Shown: positions 1-6,894 of the stretch, in pieces | How the letters are laid out: each line of letters begins with the position of its first letter | Position numbering within the stretch: position 1 is the stretch's first letter | Source of the DNA: Erysipelotrichia bacterium | GTDB lineage: Bacteria > Bacillota_I > Bacilli_A > Erysipelotrichales > Erysipelotrichaceae | Reading direction: 5' to 3' | Assembly: GCA_009916335.1 (NCBI GenBank) | Contig: SAAR01000176.1 | Span: forward strand, 1-7,151 | Length of the DNA: 7,151 bases | Translations under genes and position numbers: made by a program | The notes under the pieces: model-generated | Databases searched by the model: none | What the model was told of the DNA's origin: nothing | The model's input: only the letters and a program-made list of their open reading frames with translations

Positions 1-24
1 TTGCTTTCCTTTAAAATGATTCAT
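1..24 (-). CDS. IS6-family transposase, N-terminal 8 codons (partial)
   Basis: The minus strand reads MNHFKGKQ from an ATG at 24-22 and continues beyond the window. These residues match the start of IS1216/ISS1-group DDE transposases, which catalyse replicative transposition through cointegrates. A second ATG six bases upstream (30-28) is in frame, but the AGGAGGA site (complement of 31-37) sits 6-7 bases before the ATG at 24 and almost touches the upstream one, so the downstream start is preferred. The catalytic domain lies outside the window, so whether the gene is intact cannot be judged. Confidence 0.8.
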
Positions 25-53
25 CGTCATTCCTCCTGCTATCTTTTTCTAAT

Positions 54-82
54 ATTCTACCTTATTTGATAGTAGATTTGAA
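54..82 (-). promoter_or_regulatory. Candidate transposase promoter of the left IS
   Basis: On the minus strand, TTCAAA (complement of 77-82, 4 of 6 with the -35 consensus) and TAGAAT (complement of 54-59, 5 of 6 with the -10 consensus) are separated by 17 bases and lie a short distance upstream of the transposase start. The -35 overlaps the terminal inverted repeat, a common arrangement in this IS group. The call rests on motif and spacing only. Confidence 0.45.
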
Positions 83-136
83 ACTTTGCAACAGAACCCA
101 ATATAACTACATTAATCAAATACAAAAGATGTATGT

Positions 137-173
137 AGCTATCAAGAATTGGCGTTCTTGGTGGCTTTTCTTT
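137..173 (+). terminator. Rho-independent terminator-like hairpin, orphaned from its gene
   Basis: Bases 137-148 can pair with 155-166 to form a 12-bp stem around the loop TTGGCG, followed by TTTTCTTT. Two of the pairs are G-U wobbles in the plus-strand RNA (142 with 161, 140 with 163) and would be A-C mismatches in the minus-strand RNA, so the structure favours a transcript running rightward. No coding region precedes it in the 38 bases between it and the IS. It probably ended a gene or small RNA that the IS has cut off. Confidence 0.55.
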
Positions 174-178
174 ATGCA

Positions 179-211
179 AAAGATTATTTTTAGTGATTAA
201 AAATAATCTTT
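179..211. repeat. Perfect 14-bp inverted repeat (AT-rich hairpin)
   Basis: The arm AAAGATTATTTTTA at 179-192 is exactly complementary to 198-211, with a 5-base loop GTGAT. It lies between the terminator-like hairpin and the iterons. Possible roles are a protein-binding palindrome, a leftward terminator, or part of a replication or partition region. It is nearly all A/T, so it is a weak terminator candidate, and the sequence does not decide between these roles. Confidence 0.6.
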
Positions 212-273
212 AAATCTATACCGTTGATATTAAATGTTTTGAAATTTATTGTCAACAGCCACTTTTTAATTTG

Positions 274-350
274 TAGTATTTTTTTATATACTTTCTGTAG
301 TACAATAGTATTTTAGTATAATAGTAATGTAGTACAATAGTATAATAGTG
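274..350 (+). repeat. TAGTA iteron block 1 (8-bp period)
   Basis: TAGTA starts at 298, 306, 314, 322, 330 and 338, with a TAGTG variant at 346, all exactly 8 bases apart. An outlying TAGTA at 274 is in the same phase, three periods upstream. The three spacer bases are mostly A/T. This closely resembles the TAGTARRR iterons next to repB-repC of the enterococcal plasmid pAD1, which serve as partition sites. By analogy this block is a candidate centromere bound by the ribbon-helix-helix protein encoded downstream. Binding itself is inferred. Confidence 0.8.
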
Positions 351-383
351 TTAAATAAAATTTTAAATATTGATTAATAGGCG

Positions 384-412
384 TTTACTATACATACTTT
401 TTGTAGTAAGAT
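384..412 (+). promoter_or_regulatory. Candidate parA-parB promoter
   Basis: TTTACT at 384-389 and TAAGAT at 407-412 are 17 bases apart and upstream of the parA ribosome binding site. The -10 hexamer lies over the first two units of iteron block 2, so autoregulation by the partition proteins is likely. Other A/T-rich hexamers exist nearby, so the exact start of transcription is uncertain. Confidence 0.45.
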
Positions 413-456
413 AGTATTATAGTAAAATAGAATTATAGTAGAATAGTAGAATAGTA
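404..456 (+). repeat. TAGTA iteron block 2 (8-bp period), overlapping the parA promoter
   Basis: TAGTA starts at 404, 412, 420, 436, 444 and 452, and the phase-filling position 428 carries TAGAA, giving seven units at an exact 8-bp period. The block is 58 bases from the last unit of block 1 and so is 2 bases out of its phase. It ends 43 bases before the parA start codon and overlaps the likely -10 region, so protein bound here would be expected to repress the parA-parB operon as well as mark the plasmid for segregation. Confidence 0.8.
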
Positions 457-499
457 ATGTTTTTAAAAATGACTTAATTTCTTGAGGAGATAAATATTT

Positions 500-1333
500 A
501 TGACTACAAAAATGTTATTTGGAAACTTTAAAGGTGGAGTTGGTAAGACTACCAATTCGGTAATGGTAGCATATGAACTAGCCAAAAAAGGATATAAAAC
601 ACTAGTGTGTGATTTAGATCCCCAGGCAAATTCAACACAATTATTACGTAGAACATATGGGCTACAAAATGGTATAGAATTACCAATTGAAAATACCATG
701 ATGGTTGCTCTTCAAGAAAATACAATAAAAAATTCATTAGTTAAAATAATGAACAATTTATATCTTTTACCATCACACAAAGACTTTGTTAATTATCCTG
801 ATTTTCTAGAACTTAAATTTTTACCAAACGAACCAAATTATAAAAAGAAAAGAATTAGCTTTTTTCAAGATCAACTATCCCAAATTGAAAATGATTTCGA
901 TTACATTATATTTGATGTACCACCAACGCTGTCAATTTATACCGATACAGCCTTATATTCATCTGACTATGTCATCATTGTTTTACAAACACAACAGCGT
1001 TCTTTAGACGGAGCAGAAGCATTTTGGGAGTACCTACAAACTTTTTACAACACATATAAAGATGTTGATTTTGACATTGCAGGTATTCTACCAGTATTAC
1101 TAAAAAACAATGTTGGATTAGATAACCAAATCATAGATGACGCAAAGAAAATATTTGGTGAAGCAACACTATTTAATGTCATCATAAAACATATGGAAAG
1201 ATTAAAGCGATATGATCGTCAAGGGATATCCGAACAACAGCTGACAGCTCAAAATGATTTTCACGATATTAAAGTTCACCGTATTTATTCTGATTTAACA
1301 GATGAAATTATAGAAAGGACACACCAAAATTAA
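500..1333 (+). CDS. parA: ParA-family plasmid partition ATPase
   Basis: This 277-residue protein belongs to the ParA/MinD family of P-loop ATPases, which dimerise on ATP, bind nucleoid DNA and move plasmid partition complexes apart before division. The deviant Walker A motif KGGVGKT is at residues 11-17, DLDPQAN (Walker A') at 38-44, and the Walker B segment DYIIFDVPP at 134-142. There is no N-terminal helix-turn-helix extension, so it is of the short (type Ib) kind, in which the partner protein does the site-specific DNA binding. The start is supported by GAGGAG at 484-489, ten bases upstream. The TAGTA iterons lie just upstream and a ribbon-helix-helix gene follows after 2 bases. The arrangement matches RepB of pAD1-type plasmids, where this protein is named as a replication gene but works in partition. 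All key motifs are intact. Confidence 0.93.
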   Translation: MTTKMLFGNFKGGVGKTTNSVMVAYELAKKGYKTLVCDLDPQANSTQLLRRTYGLQNGIELPIENTMMVALQENTIKNSLVKIMNNLYLLPSHKDFVNYPDFLELKFLPNEPNYKKKRISFFQDQLSQIENDFDYIIFDVPPTLSIYTDTALYSSDYVIIVLQTQQRSLDGAEAFWEYLQTFYNTYKDVDFDIAGILPVLLKNNVGLDNQIIDDAKKIFGEATLFNVIIKHMERLKRYDRQGISEQQLTAQNDFHDIKVHRIYSDLTDEIIERTHQN

Positions 1334-1335
1334 TT

Positions 1336-1713
1336 ATGGCAAAACTAGAATTCAATAAGGATCCCAACCGTAAAAAAGCTTTTAAAAGGGTAGAAGAAAC
1401 ACACATATCAGAACCTAAAAAAACTTTTTCAACTACCGCAACTCTTGAAAATACACCAAAGCCTTATAATACAACACCAAACCCTAAAATCGGTAGACCA
1501 AGGAAAAACAAAACATACAGCACCATTCGTATACAACGCCACACCGTAAATAGAATTAACGCATTACAAAATACTTTAAATTTTGATACCCAAGATGATC
1601 TAATCATCAACATGTTAGATAAATTAGAAACAGTGCTAGATTCTGAACAAAAAACAATGCTTGATATGTACATGAAAACATACACAGCTAAAGAAAAAAG
1701 ACAAAATTCATAA
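1336..1713 (+). CDS. parB: Small ParB/RepC-type partition protein with ribbon-helix-helix fold
   Basis: This 125-residue basic protein is the probable centromere-binding partner of ParA. Residues 1-50 are charged and probably flexible. GRPRKNK at 53-59 resembles an AT-hook, suitable for the A/T-rich iterons. Residues 61-67 (YSTIRIQ) look like the DNA-contacting strand of a ribbon-helix-helix domain, followed by helices at about 71-82 and 85-103. In type Ib systems the flexible N-terminus usually stimulates the ParA ATPase and the RHH dimer binds tandem short repeats, which fits the 8-bp TAGTA arrays upstream. The start lies 2 bases after the parA stop. The nearest purine-rich site (AAAGG at 1314-1318) is about 17 bases away, so translation is probably coupled to parA. 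In pAD1 nomenclature it would be RepC. The assignment rests on fold pattern and context, not on strong sequence recall. Confidence 0.75.
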   Translation: MAKLEFNKDPNRKKAFKRVEETHISEPKKTFSTTATLENTPKPYNTTPNPKIGRPRKNKTYSTIRIQRHTVNRINALQNTLNFDTQDDLIINMLDKLETVLDSEQKTMLDMYMKTYTAKEKRQNS

Positions 1714-1960
1714 TCACTATAGAGTGTGAATAAGTTGAAGTACGAACTTTGTAAAATGACCCAAAAGATCAACACACTTCAGAATTTTTAAAGAAATGTC
1801 CCACAACAGAATGGCACTGTTTGTAGAACATTTTATTGGTTTTATGTTGTTTTATTATATCAAGTATGCATTTCAAAACGCTGTGATGATAGTTGCGAGA
1901 AAAAACAAAGGTAATTAAGTATACACTTTTGGAAAACAGATAAGTATAGAAGGAGTAATT
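1714..1960. other. Intergenic region between the partition and defence operons
   Basis: These 247 bases contain no supported gene. The only open frame, on the minus strand, lacks a ribosome binding site and runs into the next gene. No convincing terminator for parB is visible: AGTGTG at 1723-1728 and CACACT at 1773-1778 are complementary but 44 bases apart. TATTAT at 1853-1858 matches the -10 consensus at 5 of 6 positions but has no good -35. The operon promoter must lie here, unless the genes are read through from parA-parB, but I cannot place it with confidence. Confidence 0.5.
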
Positions 1961-3004
1961 ATGGGTGAAAGAGCACAATTAATCGAAAAATCGATTGCGG
2001 AACTAATATTACAGCATTTTGATAACGAATCCATTAGTCAGTTACTGGCTAAAGCCCCTCTAAAACAGGGAATGAGTATACTGCCGGCTGGATCTTCGAA
2101 TATTGCCAGAAAAAAAGCAATACAGAATTTGGTAGCCAATAAAAATTTAAAATATATCATAAATATATTAGAATCAGGTCAATTTAACATTTTCGTGCAA
2201 GAAAATTACGAGAATTTACCAAAAAAAAAATCACTGGATGAATTTAAATTACAGTTAACAAGAACAAATGGCTCCGCACTAGATTACTTACTGTATCTGA
2301 TTTCAGTAGATAATATAGATTCTCTGGTAGCGCTATTTAATGACAATTCGGTTGAAGTGAAACAGTTTTCATCATTTTTAGAATCTGAAGGTTTTGGTGA
2401 CTTTATCTTTCACAGGCCAATACAGCAACAATCTGAACCAGATAACTCAGATGTCATTAAACTAGCGTCCCAAATAAATAAATTACAAAATGACAACCAA
2501 CGTTTGCAAAAAAAAATGGATCGTGAAGTATCTAAACTAGAACGTGACTCTGAAAACCAATTAGTCTTATTAAAAAAAGAACAACTTGCTGAAAACGAAA
2601 GAATTACAAAAGTTTATGAATCAGAAATAGCAAAATTAAAATCAGAATTAACTATAAACCAACGTGAATTGAAAAAACAAATTACAAAAAATGAGAAATT
2701 AGAAAAATCAGTTTTCAAGTTAAAATCAGATGTTGAAACGCAGCGCAGCTTGAAAAATCCGTCCGTTCTGGTAGTCGGAAATCTTCCTGAAGAATCTATA
2801 ATAGATTCACAACAGTATCAGATTTCGTCAATTGCTAACTTAGATCAAAATGGAGATGATATCCTACTGGAAAAATCAAATTGGATAAAGATCTATGTAC
2901 AATCAGAATATGTATCTACAGAAAAGTATTTAGAATTTAGAAAAAAATACCCTAAAATACCAATGTCGTATCTGAGTCGCGAACAGATGAAAAAAGGAGA
3001 GTAA
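1961..3004 (+). CDS. Coiled-coil protein of unknown function, first gene of the McrBC-like operon
   Basis: I do not recognise a named family for this 347-residue protein. Three regions can be seen. Residues 1-150 look helical and globular. About 162-262 is a long charged coiled coil rich in K, E, Q and L. About 267-340 looks like a small alpha/beta domain, starting with the strand SVLVVGN and ending with a strand-helix-strand run through WIKIYVQ, EKYLEFRKKYP and IPMSYLS. This pattern is reminiscent of Rossmann-like domains such as DUF2325, but that is tentative. There is no signal peptide or membrane segment. AAGGAG at 1950-1955 supports the start. The stop codon lies 3 bases before the next gene's ATG, so it is co-translated with the McrB-like protein and probably acts with it, perhaps as sensor, scaffold or regulator. 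Runs of 10 A (2221-2230) and 9 A (2508-2516) within the gene could allow slippage. Confidence 0.8.
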   Translation: MGERAQLIEKSIAELILQHFDNESISQLLAKAPLKQGMSILPAGSSNIARKKAIQNLVANKNLKYIINILESGQFNIFVQENYENLPKKKSLDEFKLQLTRTNGSALDYLLYLISVDNIDSLVALFNDNSVEVKQFSSFLESEGFGDFIFHRPIQQQSEPDNSDVIKLASQINKLQNDNQRLQKKMDREVSKLERDSENQLVLLKKEQLAENERITKVYESEIAKLKSELTINQRELKKQITKNEKLEKSVFKLKSDVETQRSLKNPSVLVVGNLPEESIIDSQQYQISSIANLDQNGDDILLEKSNWIKIYVQSEYVSTEKYLEFRKKYPKIPMSYLSREQMKKGE

Positions 3005-3007
3005 CAT

Positions 3008-5002
3008 ATGCTTACAGCTGGAAAACAGGACTTTAAATTAGTTGGATATTTAAATAGCATTGAAGATATTATCATCAATATGAGCGGGGAAGCTTACATT
3101 AAGCTCACTACGATATCCGATTTACCTGAGAGTATTGATATCAATGACTTTTATAGTTCAATAAATGTATACGTTTCAAAGTTTAACACTATTTCTTTAT
3201 ACGATAATATGTACGATGCAGATGACGTCCGTATTCAACATATTTGGGATGAACTATCTTCATTATTAATTGAAGTTACTCCTGATGTAAAAGCCGACAA
3301 AAATCGACCTAATAAATACTGGTGGTGGGGTGATCGTGTTAGAGTTCAAAAAATGAATGAAAGCTTTCAGCCAAATAAAGACACTAAAATGGTTGCAATG
3401 CCAGTATTTTCAAAAGACAATTCAGCAACCGGTATTGAAACAGTAACTGATTTTGAAGACGCTATCCGATCAAAGAAATTGTTGGGAAAACTAACTGCAG
3501 ACTGGTCTCGAGATAAGTATGATATTCCTACAGCGATAATTTGGAAAGAAGATGATTTTAATTTAACAGTTTATACGGGTATTGACCAACAAATATATAC
3601 CAATTATGGAATTATTTATGTTTTGGAGGCTCAAAAAGGCAGAAAAATTAGTATAACAGAAGAAAATAAGAGTTGGTTCAATGCACAATATCAGTTTGAT
3701 GATGTTGTATACATTCCAATAGATGTTGCATTTGATGAATATTTGTCAAAGGCTGTTTTTTTGGATGATGAAAAAACTACTGATTCTTTAGTTATGTCTG
3801 ATAATACTGCTACTAATACTATGTTATCTGAAAAGTCAATGGTAACAAAAGTGACAGATAAAATGGATTCTAATAGAAATACATCTGAATCTAATGATCA
3901 CTCGGAACAGTCTAAAGATCTGGAATTTTTACTTCAATTTAGAGAAAATACTAAGCAAAAAGGATTATATTACTCTGATTCTGATTTAGTCAATTTTCAC
4001 ATTTCTATGAAAACTGACGGAATGGTCATTCTATCAGGATTGAGTGGCACTGGAAAGTCTAAGTTAGTTACAGAGTATGCGACTGCATTAAAAGCAAATA
4101 TTCGTTTCGTCCCAGTTCGTCCATTCTGGGCAGATGATTCAGATTTATTGGGATATGCTGATACTGTTAACAACATTTACAGACCTGGAGATAGTGGGCT
4201 AATTGATACATTGATTGATGCACAAGACAATGACAAGTCTTTGTTTATCGTTGTATTTGATGAGATGAATCTGGCTCGAGTGGAACATTATTTTTCACAG
4301 TTTTTGTCAGTTCTTGAAATGGATTCAGGGGACCGAATGCTTACGTTGTATAACCAACAATTAGAGAGTCGGCTTTACAATAGTGAGAAGTATCCATCAA
4401 ACATTAGAATTTCTGACAATGTACTGTTTGTTGGTACTGTTAACACAGACGAATCTACCTACCAATTTTCAGATAAGGTCCTAGACCGATCAAACGTAAT
4501 GACACTGAAAATGATTCCCTTCGGATCAATCGATGAAACGGTTGGGTCTCCAGTCGAACGATCAAAAAGAGAGGTAATCAAAGCATCAGATTTCCAGAAA
4601 ATGAAAAAGGTGAATACTGAAGCTAAGTTGACATCTGATGAGAAAAATATGCTATGGGAAATACATAAAGCATTGAATAACGTAGATGCTAATATTGGTA
4701 TCGGATGGCGTATAGTTAGGCAGATTGATAAATATTTAATGAATATTCCAGATGATATTGATTCATATACTAGAGAGAAAGCCTTCGACATGCAAATAAT
4801 TCAGCGGGTACTCACTAAAGTTCGGGGTTCTGAAGATCAAATGCGTGCACTTGTCGGCAAAGATACGGCGGAAGGGAAACATGAGCCTGGAAAATTAGAA
4901 AATATTCTCGATCAATACTCTGATAGTTCTCCGTTTGAAGGCAGTCGCCAAGTTATTGCACGAAAATCAAAGGAGTTGAACTTGTATGGATTCACAGTCT
5001 AA
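3008..5002 (+). CDS. McrB-like AAA+ NTPase (probable motor of a Type IV-like restriction system)
   Basis: Residues 335-600 of this 664-residue protein form an AAA+ module of the McrB type (COG1401). Walker A GLSGTGKS is at 344-351, the McrB-style Walker B FDEMNLARVEHYFS at 417-430 has D418 and E419, and VNTDES at 478-483 stands where E. coli McrB has its NTAD signature for GTP. VLDRS at 491-495 and GWRIVRQ at 566-572 fit the later arginine and sensor-2 positions. Family members form hexameric rings that hydrolyse GTP (or ATP) and drive a McrC nuclease. Residues 1-250 match no target-recognition domain I know and include an aromatic cluster, KYWWWGDRVRV, at 103-113; residues 255-305 are a polar linker. 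GGAG at 2996-2999 supports the start and overlaps the end of the previous gene. The last 17 bases overlap the nuclease gene. The family call is strong; GTP rather than ATP use is inferred. Confidence 0.9.
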   Translation: MLTAGKQDFKLVGYLNSIEDIIINMSGEAYIKLTTISDLPESIDINDFYSSINVYVSKFNTISLYDNMYDADDVRIQHIWDELSSLLIEVTPDVKADKNRPNKYWWWGDRVRVQKMNESFQPNKDTKMVAMPVFSKDNSATGIETVTDFEDAIRSKKLLGKLTADWSRDKYDIPTAIIWKEDDFNLTVYTGIDQQIYTNYGIIYVLEAQKGRKISITEENKSWFNAQYQFDDVVYIPIDVAFDEYLSKAVFLDDEKTTDSLVMSDNTATNTMLSEKSMVTKVTDKMDSNRNTSESNDHSEQSKDLEFLLQFRENTKQKGLYYSDSDLVNFHISMKTDGMVILSGLSGTGKSKLVTEYATALKANIRFVPVRPFWADDSDLLGYADTVNNIYRPGDSGLIDTLIDAQDNDKSLFIVVFDEMNLARVEHYFSQFLSVLEMDSGDRMLTLYNQQLESRLYNSEKYPSNIRISDNVLFVGTVNTDESTYQFSDKVLDRSNVMTLKMIPFGSIDETVGSPVERSKREVIKASDFQKMKKVNTEAKLTSDEKNMLWEIHKALNNVDANIGIGWRIVRQIDKYLMNIPDDIDSYTREKAFDMQIIQRVLTKVRGSEDQMRALVGKDTAEGKHEPGKLENILDQYSDSSPFEGSRQVIARKSKELNLYGFTV

Positions 5003-6812
5003 GCTCATTTTGTTTAATTGTAATGAAGATTATGAATTAAAACTTTATACAGAGGATAATCTAAAAAATTTAGATACGGACGATATTATCCAGATTCGGG
5101 AATTTTCAGAACTAAGATTATTACTTAACAGTAATGATTCAGACTATTTTGAGATGCCTGAAATGGACGATTATTTTATTCCGAATAGAATTCTAACAGG
5201 AAATAATGATCACTATAAATATCAGGCTAATGATTATTTTGTACTATTTAGTTTACGCAAGACAGAGGAAGCTCAAGTAGTTCCCCTAGTACCGGGATTA
5301 TACACAATAAAGAGCTCAATTGAAAAAACCATTTACTATTCTTATTTTTATGTGGTGCTTAAAGATTTATCAATTCCCGACTGGCAAACTATGAAAAATG
5401 AGCTAGAGTCCGCCATAAGTGGATTAGCGATGGATTTTGTCAGGCGTAAAAATACTGAATCTGTGTCAGACAATATATCAGCAGATGATTATAGTATTTC
5501 TATAACAAAGATAAAATTGTTTTTGCAGAGAGAAAAAGAAATACTATTTATTATCGAAAAATTACGTAAAGAAGCTAGATATAGAATCGGGAAAAAATAT
5601 AATTGGAACCCTATTGGTGCAAAAAATTTAACTGATTCAATGACAATTAGAAAAATGGGTGAACGACCTGACAAACGAGGAATGGTATTTTCTGCAAAGC
5701 GATATCTAGAATACAATGTCCCGGAAAACCGATGGGCAAATATGATTATTCATAGCTTTATTATGTTTTCCGTTCGTTCCATCAAAAAGCTAAAAAATAT
5801 ACAAAAAGAATTAGAAAAAAATAGGATTTCAAACAAAAGATATGACCATTACCGCCAGAAAAGTGACGTATACTTTCAAGAAAATAGACTTCAAAATAAT
5901 TTAGATTCAATTAGCCTTGATATATCAAGATTATCAAAGTTAGTATCCTATTTTCACACTGTCTTAAAAGATGATTTTCTTGACGATGCTGTCGGAGTAA
6001 TAAATGTAGATATTCCAAAGGCACTAATTCTAAATCCACAGTATAATTTTTTGTATAAACTGTACATTTTTTTGAATAAAAAACAAAATGAAGTGGTTTT
6101 AGACAAATCATATGAATATTTCTGGAAACGTACAGATGAGTTGTATGAAATTTGGACATATATTAAGACCATTCAAGCGCTGATCGAAAACGATTATAAA
6201 CCAACTGAAGGCTGGATTTTTTCTAAAAATCCATACGAAGATATACTGCCTCGTTTGGAATCAAATGAGGTTGTGGAGTTTGAAAATCCAGAGGGAAAAT
6301 TAGTGAGACTGGTATTTAACAGTGCTCTTGGAAAAGGAAAGAAGTCTACTAAGGAGCGACCTCTATTAACAGATTCCAACAAAAATAAACCTGATATTAG
6401 ATTGGATATGTTCGACCCAAATGAAGAATATGCGGGAAGCATTCTTCTTGAGGCTAAGTACAAAAGATTACAGAATGTATTAAGATCTCACCCAGATAAT
6501 AATGAGCACGGTATAATGGAACAATTTAGAGAGTATAAAAAATCTCCATATGTTTCAAAAGGATACTGGCACGTAGATGAAATTTTACAAAGCCAATTGA
6601 TGCCCGTACAAGCAGTTATTGTCTTATATCCCAAAGATGATGGATCCACGGTACGGATCCAAACGTTAGAGCAAAATATTTTTTTCAATGAGTTAAATCC
6701 ACATAAAGGTATGACAAATTTTGTTTCCGTACTTGGAGAACAAATCTCACAGAGATATGAAATATTTGAACGATACTACAAAGTATCAGAATTTGAAAAA
6801 ATTAATAAATAG
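4986..6812 (+). CDS. McrC-like protein with DUF2357-type N-terminus and PD-(D/E)XK nuclease domain
   Basis: This 608-residue protein is the probable effector nuclease, of the kind grouped in COG1700 (DUF2357 plus DUF524/PDDEXK_7), a family predicted to act in virus defence and often found beside McrB-type ATPases. Residues 1-130 are a beta-rich N-terminal part, 130-400 are largely helical, and the C-terminal third carries the nuclease. YEIW at 387-390 is a conserved element of this nuclease group; KPDI at 468-471 supplies the acidic D470, and LLEAKYK at 487-493 supplies E489 and K491, completing the PD-(D/E)XK signature. It is much longer than E. coli McrC (about 350 residues). The start is set by AAAGGAG at 4969-4975, inside the end of the McrB-like gene; the two genes overlap by 17 bases, consistent with coupled translation and a complex. 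All putative catalytic residues are present. Substrate (modified DNA, other DNA or RNA) cannot be told from sequence. Confidence 0.85.
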   Translation: MDSQSKLILFNCNEDYELKLYTEDNLKNLDTDDIIQIREFSELRLLLNSNDSDYFEMPEMDDYFIPNRILTGNNDHYKYQANDYFVLFSLRKTEEAQVVPLVPGLYTIKSSIEKTIYYSYFYVVLKDLSIPDWQTMKNELESAISGLAMDFVRRKNTESVSDNISADDYSISITKIKLFLQREKEILFIIEKLRKEARYRIGKKYNWNPIGAKNLTDSMTIRKMGERPDKRGMVFSAKRYLEYNVPENRWANMIIHSFIMFSVRSIKKLKNIQKELEKNRISNKRYDHYRQKSDVYFQENRLQNNLDSISLDISRLSKLVSYFHTVLKDDFLDDAVGVINVDIPKALILNPQYNFLYKLYIFLNKKQNEVVLDKSYEYFWKRTDELYEIWTYIKTIQALIENDYKPTEGWIFSKNPYEDILPRLESNEVVEFENPEGKLVRLVFNSALGKGKKSTKERPLLTDSNKNKPDIRLDMFDPNEEYAGSILLEAKYKRLQNVLRSHPDNNEHGIMEQFREYKKSPYVSKGYWHVDEILQSQLMPVQAVIVLYPKDDGSTVRIQTLEQNIFFNELNPHKGMTNFVSVLGEQISQRYEIFERYYKVSEFEKINK

Positions 6813-6894
6813 TACACTCGATCAGTACTTTACAAGGTATATAAAATAGTCTTTCAAACACTATTATTGAATTAATGCACAGAAGCCAATAAAT

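Larger units (their letters stand above)
1..98 (-). mobile_element. IS6-family insertion sequence (IS1216/ISS1 group), 5' end only
   Basis: The bases at 81-98 are the reverse complement of GGTTCTGTTGCAAAGTTT, the terminal inverted repeat shared by IS1216, ISS1 and close relatives. Reading leftward on the minus strand, the repeat is followed by an AT-rich leader, an AGGAGG site and the first codons of an IS6-type transposase, which runs off the window at base 1. The leader resembles IS1216 as I remember it, but the exact element cannot be named from 98 bases. The 8 bases beside the repeat (99-106, CAATATAA) do not match those beside the right-hand element in either orientation, so this is not a simple composite transposon with one shared target duplication. 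Confidence 0.9.

Noticed and set aside
285..290. Leftward promoter with -10 TATATA for a divergent initiator gene
   Set aside because: No -35 hexamer lies at a suitable distance on the minus strand and there is no gene to the left for it to serve in this window.
274..456. CRISPR array
   Set aside because: Units are 8 bases with no unique spacers and no cas genes nearby; the pattern is that of iterons.
1723..1778. AGTGTG and CACACT as a terminator after parB
   Set aside because: Only six pairs across a 44-base loop and no T run directly after the right arm.
1769..1978. Minus-strand open frame of 69 codons across the intergenic region
   Set aside because: It needs a TTG start inside the coiled-coil gene, has no ribosome binding site, and its product is rich in F, Y, H and S, as expected for antisense reading of A/T-rich DNA.
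4459..4791. Minus-strand open frame of 110 codons inside the McrB-like gene
   Set aside because: It lies opposite the conserved VNTDES and sensor-2 region of a clear AAA+ gene and has no supporting start signal; it is a shadow frame.
6642..6660. Two GGATCC sites 13 bases apart with near-palindromic surroundings
   Set aside because: They are within the nuclease coding region and fit its codons; nothing else suggests a regulatory or recombination role.
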